Assembly: GCA_910588255.1 (NCBI GenBank)
Contig: CAJUOM010000002.1
Coordinates: 15,976 to 79,975 of the forward strand
Direction of reading: 5' to 3'
Length of the DNA: 64,000 nt
Source of the DNA: an uncultured Alphaproteobacteria bacterium
GTDB taxonomy: Bacteria > Pseudomonadota > Alphaproteobacteria > RUG11792
Program-made: the position numbers and the translations under genes
Part shown: in pieces, positions 17,131 to 25,542 of the stretch
Position numbering within the stretch: the first letter of the stretch is position 1
How the letters are laid out: every line of letters starts with the position of its first letter
The notes under the pieces: model-generated
Databases searched by the model: none
Told to the model about the DNA's origin: nothing
What the model saw: only the letters and a program-made list of their open reading frames with translations

Positions 17131-19164
17131 ATGCCAAAATCGGATATTAACAGCTTATCTATTGAAGAAGCAAAAAAAGAATTGGATTTTCTAAAAAGTG
17201 AATTAAAAAGGCATGACAATCTTTATTATAACGAATCTAATCCTGAAATTTCCGATGCTGAATATGACGAACTGAGGAATCGTTTGAATGAAATAGAAAA
17301 AATATTTCCTAATTTGAAATCTCTTGATTCTCCATCACAAAAAGTGGGAGCAACTGTTGGAACTCTTTTTCAAAAGATAAAACATGAAATTCCTATGCTT
17401 TCGTTAGATAATGCTTTCTCTCAAGATGATATGATAGATTTTATCGAACGAATTAAAAGATTCTTGAAACTTTCTGATGAATATAAATTCGAATTTTGTG
17501 CAGAGCAGAAAATTGATGGATTATCGGCAGCTATTTTATACGAAAATGGAAAATTAATTTATGGGGCAACAAGAGGGGATGGATATATTGGAGAAGATAT
17601 AACTGAAAATATAAAAACTATATCTAATATCCCACATCAAATTGATTATCCTGGAAGAATTGAAATCCGAGGCGAGGTATATATGCCTATTGATTCATTT
17701 AAAAAATTAAATGAAATCAAGGAATTAAACGCAGAACCAACCTTTGCCAATCCAAGAAATGCAGCTGCTGGATCTCTTCGCCAATTAAATCCCCAAATAA
17801 CTAAAAGCCGGAATTTGAAGTTTTTTGCATATTATATAAACACCACTAACTCAAACTTGAAATTTCACACACAAACAGATATAATGCAATTTTTGGAAAA
17901 ATTAAGTTTTTCAACAGCGAAGTATGCAATTTGCCATAATATAGAAGAAATAATGGATTATTACAACAAAATTTATCAATTGCGAGAAAATTTAAATTAT
18001 GACATAGATGGAACAGTTTTTAAAATTAACTCTCTAGAATTGCAAGATAGATTAGGATTTATTGGAAGATCTCCGCGTCATTCTATTGCTTTTAAATTCC
18101 CTCCAGAAATTGCAGAAACGAAAATAATGGATATAAAAGTAAGTGTTGGAAGAACAGGAAAAATTACACCAATAGCCATCTTGGAGCCAGTTAATCTCAT
18201 GGGAGCAATGATATCAAAAGCAACGCTTCATAATTTTGAGGAAATAGAGAGAAAATCAATATCAATAGGTGACACAGTCAGAATCTTAAGGTCCGGGGAT
18301 GTTATTCCAAAAATCATAGGAGTAATTAGAAAATCTCAAAATCAAGTTTTTCGGCCTCCGTTAATTTGCCCGTCATGTGGTGTTTCTTTAATAAAATATC
18401 CGCAATTGATTGATTTATATTGCCCGAATCATTATAGTTGTCCTGAACAAGCAATTAATTATATCTCATATTTTGTATCAAAAAATTGTTTTGATATTAT
18501 AGGATTTGGGCAAAAACAGGTCATAGAATTCTATAAAGAAGGAAGAATAAAATCAGCGGTTGATATATTTAAGTTAGAGGATTATGACAAAATTTCTCCA
18601 TTGTCTAAAAAGCAAGGATGGGGAGAAGTGTCAGTCTTGAAGTTATATCAAGCTATTAATGCTAAAAGAAGTGTTTCATTGCCGAGATTCATTACATCAC
18701 TTGGAATTCCTGGTGTCGGAGAAGTTATATCAAATATGTTGGCAGATAAATTTGAGAATATAGATAATTTAATAGAATCGCAAAAAGAAGAGTTAATCGA
18801 AACAGAAGGTTTAGGTGAATTGATGGCAGAGGAAATATATTCATTTTTCCGCAATGACATAAACTTAAATTTTATCAATAAATTGAGAAGTTATATAACG
18901 ATATTGCCGCATAAAAGCATAAATACCTTTGATAAAAATAATAAATTTTATAAAAAAATGCTGATATTCACAGGTATGTTAACTCGGATGAGTCGAGATG
19001 AAGCAAAAAATTTGGCTTTATCAAAAGGGGCTAAAATTGCTACTTCGATTTCTAAAAACGTTAATTTTGTCATAGTCGGAGAAAATGCAGGATCAAAATT
19101 GAAAAAAGCACAGGAATTGAATATACCAATATTAACCGAGGAGGAGTTTATTAAAAATATATAA
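17131..19164 (+). CDS. ligA: NAD-dependent DNA ligase
   Basis: Seals nicks in replication and repair using NAD. Domains in order: Ia (YDELRNRLNEIE), adenylation domain with the catalytic lysine in CAEQKIDGLSAAILYENG (about residue 120), OB fold (RPPLICPSCG after the nucleotide motifs), four-cysteine zinc finger (CPSCG, then CPNHYSCPEQ), helix-hairpin-helix region with SLGIPGVGE, and the C-terminal BRCT domain. The 677 residues are standard. The ATG at 17131 is chosen because AAGGAG lies 6 bases before it; the upstream ATG at 17116 would place that site inside the gene. Confidence 0.96.
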   Translation: MPKSDINSLSIEEAKKELDFLKSELKRHDNLYYNESNPEISDAEYDELRNRLNEIEKIFPNLKSLDSPSQKVGATVGTLFQKIKHEIPMLSLDNAFSQDDMIDFIERIKRFLKLSDEYKFEFCAEQKIDGLSAAILYENGKLIYGATRGDGYIGEDITENIKTISNIPHQIDYPGRIEIRGEVYMPIDSFKKLNEIKELNAEPTFANPRNAAAGSLRQLNPQITKSRNLKFFAYYINTTNSNLKFHTQTDIMQFLEKLSFSTAKYAICHNIEEIMDYYNKIYQLRENLNYDIDGTVFKINSLELQDRLGFIGRSPRHSIAFKFPPEIAETKIMDIKVSVGRTGKITPIAILEPVNLMGAMISKATLHNFEEIERKSISIGDTVRILRSGDVIPKIIGVIRKSQNQVFRPPLICPSCGVSLIKYPQLIDLYCPNHYSCPEQAINYISYFVSKNCFDIIGFGQKQVIEFYKEGRIKSAVDIFKLEDYDKISPLSKKQGWGEVSVLKLYQAINAKRSVSLPRFITSLGIPGVGEVISNMLADKFENIDNLIESQKEELIETEGLGELMAEEIYSFFRNDINLNFINKLRSYITILPHKSINTFDKNNKFYKKMLIFTGMLTRMSRDEAKNLALSKGAKIATSISKNVNFVIVGENAGSKLKKAQELNIPILTEEEFIKNI

Positions 19165-19172
19165 ATTGACGG

Positions 19173-19206
19173 AAAAAATCTCTAAAATTTTATGGGACTT
19201 TTTAAC
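19173..19206 (-). repeat. AT-rich repeat core R, copy 3 (solo)
   Basis: AAAAAATCTCTAAAATTTTA followed by TGGGACTTTTTA directly after ligA, without a hairpin or X block. The following 19207-19528 is very AT-rich (over 80% by eye) with no gene, no DnaA box and no tRNA that I can see. Confidence 0.8.
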
Positions 19207-19528
19207 AATCATTATCTTTTAGACCAGAGATTATATCACATAAATAGAACCTGGCAAAGGAAATTTCGCAGTAACTTAAACTTTTTTATTCAAAATCTGA
19301 TCAAAAATTACATTTTTTATATAATTTTTAAACCGTTATTTTTTAATATTTAGATGGTTTTAAACAACATCGATCGGTAAAATTGTATTTTAATTCATAA
19401 TTATAAAGATATTTAACATATTTTAAATTAAAATAATTTTGTTTAAATTTTGGTAAAATTTTTATTATTTTGTTTTCTAAAGTTTTATAATTTTATTAAG
19501 ATAATTCTATTTCTGGTAATTTGGGATA

Positions 19529-20680
19529 ATGATTTTTAAGTTTGTCTTAACAATTGTAGGTAGTTTTTTAATTGCATTTGGAAATATAACAAATGCAATT
19601 TCCGCAGAAAAACCTAGGATAGGAATATTAACCTCCGGAGGAGATTGTTCTGGGCTAAACTCTACAATATATGCGACTTATAAAAAAGCAACAGATTTGG
19701 GATATGAGGTTATAGGTTTCAAACATGGAGTCCACGGATTGGTAAACTGAGATTATATTGTTTTGAATAAAGAAATATGCACACCGGATATTTTAAGAAA
19801 AGGTGGAAGCATCTTAAAATCCAATACAAAAGCCTTAAAAGACAAATTTGGAAATCCTTTATCAAAAGAAGATGGAGACAAAGCCATCATTCGAGAATAT
19901 CATAAATTGAAGCTACAAGGATTGATTTATATAGGAGGAGATGGAAGTATCGGATTAATGAAAAATATACTTCAAAAAGACCAATCCTTAAATATCATAG
20001 CAATTCCGAAAACAATAGATAATGATATCGCAAACACAGATGTTTCCGTAGGCTTCTCAACTGTAACAAAAGTAGTGGAAGAAGAAATTTCAAATATAAT
20101 AACAACAGCACAAAGTCATAGTCGAATTATGGTAATTGAAGTTATGGGAAGAGGCGCGGGATACATAGCCTTAAGTTCAGGATTGGCAATTGGTGCAGAC
20201 GCGATAATTATCCCTGAAATGAAATGTAATATGAATAATCTTATTGCAAAAATTAAAGATGTTTATAATTCCGGAAAAGATTATAGTATTATAGTTGTGT
20301 CAGAGGGAGTTGAGTTCGATGAGTTTAAATATAAAAATACGAAATTCTCTGACGTTATTTCAAGGAAAGACTATGGAGGAGTTTCTAATTTTATAGTTAA
20401 AAAATTAAAAGAGGCCGGATTTGATGCCAAAGCTGTCATACTGGGGCATACTCAAAGAGGTGGAATCACATCTGTTGAAGACAGAATTTTAGCTCAGAAA
20501 TTCGGAATAACAGCTGTTCAATTGATCGCAAACAAAGATTGCGGATATTTGCTGGGAATTCTGAATAACAAGATTTCCAAAACAAAGCTTTCAGATATAA
20601 GAAAAACAACGAGAAATTTAACTCCAAATGATCCTAATATTATCTTAGCTCAAAATTTAGGAATTTATATAGGCGGATAA
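19529..20680 (+). pseudogene. 6-phosphofructokinase paralogue with signal peptide and in-frame TGA
   Basis: The N-terminus MIFKFVLTIVGSFLIAFGNI followed by TNAISA is a Sec signal peptide. It is followed at once by a phosphofructokinase: PRIGILTSGGDCSGLNS, IYIGGDGSIGLM, IPKTIDNDIANTD, EVMGRGAGYIALSSG, GHTQRGG. At 19748-19750 a TGA interrupts GVHGLVN-stop-DYIVLNKE in frame. The intact paralogue at 42740 reads on through this point (RALANDPIDFIKL). Both sides are otherwise fully open and conserved, so the lesion looks recent, or the stop is bypassed. Confidence 0.85.
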
Positions 20681-20721
20681 AAAAAGAAAAAGCTATTTTC
20701 AAATTAGTGTCACAAAGCATC

Positions 20722-20760
20722 ATTTCTAGATCATCAACATACCGGAGATGATCTAGAAAT
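20722..20760 (+). terminator. Hairpin/terminator after the phosphofructokinase pseudogene
   Basis: A perfect 14-bp stem, ATTTCTAGATCATC with GATGATCTAGAAAT, and an 11-base loop, followed by a weak T-rich stretch. It lies between the pseudogene and tRNA-Arg. Confidence 0.6.
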
Positions 20761-20874
20761 TTACTTGTGTTATATAGTCTTTTGCTCACAAAAGTTTTCA
20801 GAAAAAGTCGAAAAATTCTCCACGTATGAAGAGTGTAACTATTAAATATAGATTATGAATACTTGAAAAACTCA

Positions 20875-20951
20875 TGGCGCGCCCTGGAGGATTCGAACCC
20901 CCGGCCCACAGCTTAGAAGGCTGTTGCTCTATCCAGCTGAGCTAAGAGCGC
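20875..20951 (-). tRNA. tRNA-Arg (TCT)
   Basis: On the minus strand: acceptor GCGCTCT/AGGGCGC, D-arm GCTCAGCTGGATAGAGC, anticodon loop CTTCTAA (TCT, reads AGA), T-arm GGGGGTTCGAATCC and encoded CCA. It is 77 bases long. Confidence 0.97.
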
Positions 20952-20990
20952 TTATATAATTATTATACACATTTTGATCTTAAATACAAG

Positions 20991-21018
20991 AAAAAAGAGC
21001 CTCAAAATGAGACTCTTT
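20991..21018 (-). terminator. Rho-independent terminator, minus strand
   Basis: On the minus strand AAAGAGTCTCA-TTT-TGAGGCTCTTT is followed by a T-run. It ends the broken secreted-protein gene at 21034. Confidence 0.8.
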
Positions 21019-21033
21019 AGCTTTCAGCATATT

Positions 21034-21677
21034 TTACCAACCAGCACGGGGACCATATTGTTGTTCCAATGCCTTAATAAAATCCGAAACATTAGTTGTT
21101 AATCTAGTGTCTGAGTATATTCTAGCTTTCAAAAAACCTAAAACTTCACTAACTCCGTTTTGGTAACGTTGTTGAAGTTGCGGTTGCAAAGTCTGAACTT
21201 GATGCTCTGCTAATGTTTTTGCTTGTTCCACAGCAGTAACACGCTGTTGTGCTGCTATTGCATCTTCTCCTAAATCTGCGCCTCCTATCTTTATAGCGGC
21301 TAAACCTCTAAGCTTTGCTCGCGCATCATCTCTTTCATCTGCTAGAGTTCGAATTTGCGTTTGCAGTTGTACTGATGAATTTGCAGGTTTTTAGGATTGC
21401 GCTGCTGACGGAATAGTTTTTGATGTAATTGTATTAGTAGAGATAGGCCTTTCCTGATGTGGAAGAGGATCAGCAGATTTTTGTGGTGCAGGCAATGTCG
21501 ATGCGGGGATAGTTGCAGACGTAGGGACCGTCATCGTTGTCGATCGCTTTTGCGCCGCAAGTTGTGCAGCATATGCTCTCGCTGCCGCCATTCTATCTGC
21601 TGTCGTACTCGCCTCAGCTTTATCTATATAGCTTGAAAAAACAGCTAACATTGCGGTTGTTAGTAATATTTTTTCAT
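21034..21677 (-). pseudogene. Small secreted coiled-coil protein, frameshift plus in-frame stop
   Basis: A ribosome-binding site (GGAGG) precedes ATG-AAAAAA at 21677. With one more A the frame would read MKKILLTTAMLAVFSSYIDK then AEAS, a clean signal peptide, followed by an Ala-rich stretch and a Pro/Thr/Ser-rich linker. An in-frame TAA at 21391-21393 then interrupts it. Beyond the stop the same frame continues KPANSSVQLQTQIRTLADER, a Gln/Ala-rich coiled coil and the end QQYGPRAGW. The length becomes a whole number of codons (215) only with the missing A restored. No known family; probably an envelope or secreted protein. Confidence 0.75.
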
Positions 21678-22431
21678 AACTTCCTCCTGCGACAAAATTT
21701 CTTTTCAAATGTCCTGATTTTTTCGTTTTTAAATAATAATCCCCTTCAAAGCGAATGAACGTATTGGGGCATCTCTGCAAATATTTTTCAAAACCAAATC
21801 CCAAAACAGGAGTAAATCTCGAAAGTTTCAAACTCCCTCCATGTTGAGATATCAACTTCGAACTGACATGACGAACGCCTACTCTTCCATAAAACACAGC
21901 ATTCAATTTTTGACAAATCAACCCAAACTTAACTACCAATGTCGGATTGATCCCTCGAACTTTGTGTGTTATATTTCCAAAGTTACCATCTGTTGCATTT
22001 GAACTATATACAAAAGTAGGGTACAAATCATTAGTTGAATCAACCTGAGGTGTATCATTTTTAACTTTTTTGCTATTTTTTGTCATATCCAAAGTCAAAC
22101 TCAAGCCTGTGTAGATTTTGTCTTTGAAAACTTTTCCATAACCGACTGATAAATTTCCTTCAAAAAGCCTGGACTTATTCCTAGAAAATTTGTTACTAAA
22201 TGTTCGGGACAAAACCCTAGTATCAGTAGATGGATTTACATCCAATTTGTCATCATCAACGATATCATCAGCGACAGCATCAGAACTAGTCAATCTATGA
22301 CTTTCGAAGATAGGATTTGAATTGTGAGCGGATATACCAACACCGGCAGATATATTAAATCCTGAAAAATGCTCTGCAGACGCACAACTCAAAGCAGAAA
22401 TGGTTAACAAACCTATAACTTTATAGTACAT
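21391..22431 (-). CDS. Outer-membrane beta-barrel protein reading frame, fused to the next gene
   Basis: Signal peptide MYYKVIGLLTISALSCASAE, then an OmpA/Omp25-like barrel pattern of alternating strands (GFNISAGVGISAH, NLSVGYGKVFKDKIYTGLSL, RGINPTLVVKFGLI, AVFYGRVGVRH, FTPVLGFGFEKYL, FIRFEGDYYL). From about residue 250 the frame runs into SYEKILLTTAMLAVF, which is the signal peptide of the downstream protein read in the wrong context. If the missing A were restored, this gene would end at a TAA at 21620-21622. The present 346-residue fusion is therefore probably an artefact of that one-base loss. Confidence 0.75.
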   Translation of the reverse strand: MYYKVIGLLTISALSCASAEHFSGFNISAGVGISAHNSNPIFESHRLTSSDAVADDIVDDDKLDVNPSTDTRVLSRTFSNKFSRNKSRLFEGNLSVGYGKVFKDKIYTGLSLTLDMTKNSKKVKNDTPQVDSTNDLYPTFVYSSNATDGNFGNITHKVRGINPTLVVKFGLICQKLNAVFYGRVGVRHVSSKLISQHGGSLKLSRFTPVLGFGFEKYLQRCPNTFIRFEGDYYLKTKKSGHLKRNFVAGGSYEKILLTTAMLAVFSSYIDKAEASTTADRMAAARAYAAQLAAQKRSTTMTVPTSATIPASTLPAPQKSADPLPHQERPISTNTITSKTIPSAAQS

Positions 22432-22484
22432 AGTTAGTCAAAAAAAACACTTTATATATTATAATTCTACTATTTTTTTTGATT

Positions 22485-23657
22485 TCAAGCTTTATTTGAA
22501 AAAACTGCAATAATTTTTTCAAAGACAATTGCAAAGATGCCATTCCCCAGGACATTACACATAGTTATCAATGGGTCAAATAATATATAGAGAGCAGTAA
22601 CTAACGCCAACATATCAGAAGACAAACCAAGATAATTTTGCATAACAGGCAACATAACCAAGACACCTCCCCCAGGAATCGCTGCTACGGCAAATTTTGC
22701 CAAAACAAAATGCAATGCAAAAATGAGATACTGATCAAAAGTCGGTTCCATTACACCAAAAGACTTCATGGCAGCAAGAGCGATCATTGGTATGAAAAAG
22801 CAATCCCCAACAAGATGAATATTCACTGTCGCAGGAACTATTATTCCCGCATTGTTTTTGTCTTTCAAATTTTTCTCTGCAGCTTTTATTGAAAGAGGCA
22901 ATGCCGCAGCGCTTGACATCGCTCCAAATGCAGTTATTACAGCCGGTGAAATATTCTTTAGATAAAAACCCAGTTTGGAAAAATTAAATTTAGAAACCAA
23001 TATGAATTCTATAAATGCCGTTCCATAAGCAGAAATTAAAAATATGATTAATACAGGAAAATACTGTCTGAAAATTGATTGCAAGATCCCATCATGTTCC
23101 AATTTCAAAATAGTTCCCATAACAAAAAAAGGCATCACGGGTATAAGAAATTTGAAAAATATCTTAGTAAATCTGTCAAAATACTCAGAAATTTTCGATG
23201 TTAAATTAGGTGCAAATATACCAGAAATTAATCCAGATAAAACCCCAAACAAAAGAGAAAAATCATTTGAAATTATATTTTCTAATTCTAACACAAAACA
23301 CGGTTTCAAATCCATCCCAGCTTTACTTTTCAATGTATTTAAATCGAAATTTAATAAATTAACAGAGGAAAGATAAGAAAGCATAGTATTCAAAAAATTC
23401 GAACAACAAATAAGTGAAATTATTATCGCTATATAACGAAAAGCTCTTGCTCCTAGCTTTGAAATTGAAGAAAAAACCAAGAAAAATATAATAAATGGCA
23501 AACAAAAAATTAATATATTCTTAATGGATAAGCTAACTGAATACAAAAATGATTTTACGTTTATTGATATAAAATCAGCAAAAAACAAAGAAAAAAGCAA
23601 TACCCCTAAAAAGATAAGAGGCATTGCAAAGCTTTTCATTTTCGAGCAAAATCCCAT
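22485..23657 (-). CDS. Dicarboxylate/amino acid:cation symporter (DAACS family)
   Basis: Sodium or proton symporter of the GltP/DctA fold in the inner membrane, 390 residues with about eight helices and two re-entrant loops. Family signatures are the serine-rich FGAMSSAAALPLSIKAAE hairpin, PATVNIHLVGDCFFIPMIALA, and IPGGGVLVMLPVMQNYLG followed by DPLITMCNVLGNG. The likely substrate is glutamate/aspartate or C4-dicarboxylate taken from the host. It starts 5 bases after the rpsI stop, so it may be transcribed with rplM-rpsI. Confidence 0.88.
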   Translation of the reverse strand: MGFCSKMKSFAMPLIFLGVLLFSLFFADFISINVKSFLYSVSLSIKNILIFCLPFIIFFLVFSSISKLGARAFRYIAIIISLICCSNFLNTMLSYLSSVNLLNFDLNTLKSKAGMDLKPCFVLELENIISNDFSLLFGVLSGLISGIFAPNLTSKISEYFDRFTKIFFKFLIPVMPFFVMGTILKLEHDGILQSIFRQYFPVLIIFLISAYGTAFIEFILVSKFNFSKLGFYLKNISPAVITAFGAMSSAAALPLSIKAAEKNLKDKNNAGIIVPATVNIHLVGDCFFIPMIALAAMKSFGVMEPTFDQYLIFALHFVLAKFAVAAIPGGGVLVMLPVMQNYLGLSSDMLALVTALYILFDPLITMCNVLGNGIFAIVFEKIIAVFSNKA

Positions 23658-23662
23658 ATAAA

Positions 23663-24109
23663 TTATCTCTTTGAGAATTGGAACCTTCTACGTGCTTTTC
23701 TTCTTCCGTATTTCTTTCTCTCGACAACTCTCGAATCTCGTGTCAGGAATCCCGTTTTTTTCAAAATTCCATGCAAGTCAGGTTCGAAAGCATCAAGAGC
23801 TTTGCTTATACCATGACGTATAGCCCCGGCTTGTCCGGATAAACCACCTCCAACAACCGTGCAGTAAACATCATATTGCCCTTCCCTACTTGTTATAACA
23901 AATGGCTGGGCTATTAACATACGAAGAACTGCTCTGGCAAAATAAGTATCTTGATCCCTGCCATTAATTAAAATTTTTCCGGAACCAGGCTTTATCCAAA
24001 CTCTTGATATAGAACTCTTCCTTTTTCCCGTTGCATAAGCTCTTCCTTGAGCATCAAGTTTCTGTTCTCTTTTCACAGGCTCATTTGCGATATTAATATC
24101 TTCAATCAC
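23663..24109 (-). CDS. rpsI: 30S ribosomal protein S9
   Basis: Core S9 sequence: AYATGKRKSSISRVWIKPG, LINGRDQDTYF, VVGGGLSGQAGAIRHGISKAL, and the basic C-terminus KYGRRKARRRFQFSKR that reaches the P-site tRNA. 148 residues, with the N-terminal extension usual in alphaproteobacteria. It overlaps the end of rplM by 4 bases. Confidence 0.97.
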   Translation of the reverse strand: MIEDINIANEPVKREQKLDAQGRAYATGKRKSSISRVWIKPGSGKILINGRDQDTYFARAVLRMLIAQPFVITSREGQYDVYCTVVGGGLSGQAGAIRHGISKALDAFEPDLHGILKKTGFLTRDSRVVERKKYGRRKARRRFQFSKR

Positions 24110-24576
24110 GATCTAATTCTCCGACTATTCTTACTATTCAATTTAGCAACATCTAAAACTTCAGGATTTTGAGCAACATGCGGATGTTCCGCACCTTTAT
24201 AAACCTTTAACTTAGAAAGGATTTTGCGACTCAAAGGACCTTTCGACATCATTCTTCTGACAGCATTCATGACCATTCTATCAGAACGAGGTTCTTCCAT
24301 TAATTGTTTCATACTACGGCTTTTTATTCCTCCCGGATATCCCGTATGCCAATAAAACATTTTATTATTTAATTTTTTCCCAGTAAATGCAACCTTATCG
24401 GCGTTTATAACAATAACATTATCTCCACAATCTGCATTTGGAGTAAAATAAGGCTTATTCTTTCCACGAAGTATATTGGCTATCACAACAGCCATTCTTC
24501 CAAGAATCATACCTTCAGCATCAATAAGTATCCATTTTTTATCGACGTCAGAAGACCTCATAAAGGACGTACTCAT
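24106..24576 (-). CDS. rplM: 50S ribosomal protein L13
   Basis: 156 residues with WILIDAEGMILGRMAVVIAN, VIVINADKVAFTGKK, the HTGYPGG loop and AVRRMMSKGPLSRKILSKLKVYKG. First gene of the rplM-rpsI operon; the promoter is at 24607-24635. Confidence 0.97.
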   Translation of the reverse strand: MSTSFMRSSDVDKKWILIDAEGMILGRMAVVIANILRGKNKPYFTPNADCGDNVIVINADKVAFTGKKLNNKMFYWHTGYPGGIKSRSMKQLMEEPRSDRMVMNAVRRMMSKGPLSRKILSKLKVYKGAEHPHVAQNPEVLDVAKLNSKNSRRIRS

Positions 24577-24606
24577 ATACTAACCTAATAACAAAATTTC
24601 TAAATA

Positions 24607-24635
24607 ATGTTATCAAATAACTTCAAATCTGTCAA
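24607..24635 (-). promoter_or_regulatory. Promoter of rplM-rpsI
   Basis: On the minus strand TTGACA (24635-24630), a 17-base spacer and TAACAT (24612-24607), close to the consensus, lie about 30 bases before the rplM start. Confidence 0.75.
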
Positions 24636-24677
24636 CGGTATTATGCTAAAAACACAAAAAACAATCATAATATGGAG

Positions 24678-24707
24678 TTGACTAAGGAACTTTTCTCGTA
24701 GTACTAT
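24678..24707 (+). promoter_or_regulatory. Promoter of the thymidine kinase gene
   Basis: TTGACT, an 18-base spacer and TACTAT, 33 bases before the ATG at 24740. Divergent from the rplM promoter. Confidence 0.5.
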
Positions 24708-24739
24708 AGATTATGCATAGATAGATTGGACAATTTTTA

Positions 24740-25480
24740 ATGAAAAAATATTTATCATTAATATTCTCAATTTTTTTCTTTTCAAAAATCTCAACGGCTT
24801 CTCTTCCGGATATGGGTATTGACTATGGTATTATAAGAGCAATAAATGAGAATAAAATGACTTATTTTTATGGAATTATGTATTCCGGAAAAACCTGCTT
24901 GTTAATGAAAACTTATGAAAAATTAGCTTCTGATGATTCAAATGTAGTTTTAGCATTCGCCCCTAAACGGGATACAATATCTTTAGAAGGAGAAATAAAA
25001 TCAAGAGATATACTCGGTTCATTATCCGAATTTCCAATATCAGATGGAGAGAATATTTGCCATATTATACAAGAGTACTTAAACACAAATCTCGAAAAAC
25101 ACATGTATATATTTTTTGATGAAGCACAATTTATTTCAGCAGATATTCTTAATAATCTTTGGACTTTTATTGGTTCTTTAGAAAATGTTAACATATGTTT
25201 TTTTGGATTGAAAGTTGATGTGTTTGACAATTTATTTTCTGGAAGTAAGTGGTTTTATACAAAACAAACTGATCCTCATATAGCCTTTTTACCTATCAAA
25301 TCAAGAGCTGTATGCCCTTGTGGAAATAAAGCAGAATATTCTATAAGACTTGATTCAGCAGGTAACGTTGTTCTGAATGGAGAGCAGACCGTTTTAGAGG
25401 GAAACGCAAGATATGATGTTCGATGTTCGAAACATCGATATAACGGCGAGAATTGGAAACAGAAAAATTTGAATTTATAA
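24740..25480 (+). CDS. tdk: Thymidine kinase (TK1 type) with N-terminal signal peptide
   Basis: TK1-family kinase: P-loop FYGIMYSGKTCLLM (about residues 43-56), Walker B IFFDEAQFI near 125, lasso region, and a zinc finger with CPCGNKAEYSIR and later VRCSKH. It phosphorylates thymidine for dTTP salvage. Unusually the family start is preceded by 39 residues beginning MKKYLSLIFSIFFFSKISTA, a textbook Sec signal peptide with a likely cut after STA or TAS. An internal ATG (residue 40, MTYFYG) would give a normal cytosolic TK but has no clear ribosome-binding site. The promoter and first ATG favour the exported form. Confidence 0.88.
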   Translation: MKKYLSLIFSIFFFSKISTASLPDMGIDYGIIRAINENKMTYFYGIMYSGKTCLLMKTYEKLASDDSNVVLAFAPKRDTISLEGEIKSRDILGSLSEFPISDGENICHIIQEYLNTNLEKHMYIFFDEAQFISADILNNLWTFIGSLENVNICFFGLKVDVFDNLFSGSKWFYTKQTDPHIAFLPIKSRAVCPCGNKAEYSIRLDSAGNVVLNGEQTVLEGNARYDVRCSKHRYNGENWKQKNLNL

Positions 25481-25542
25481 ATTGAAAAACACTGAGTAGC
25501 ATTGTATCATATAAGTATATTGTCTTTGTATATGGCGATGTT

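Noticed and set aside
19207..19528. Replication origin in the very AT-rich stretch after ligA
   Set aside because: No DnaA boxes, no dnaA/dnaN/gyrB neighbours and no clear iterons were seen.
19748..19750. TGA read as tryptophan (genetic code change) or selenocysteine
   Set aside because: TGA ends clear housekeeping genes here (rplS, addA, pheS), Trp is encoded by TGG throughout, and no selenocysteine insertion element or selenoprotein family fits.
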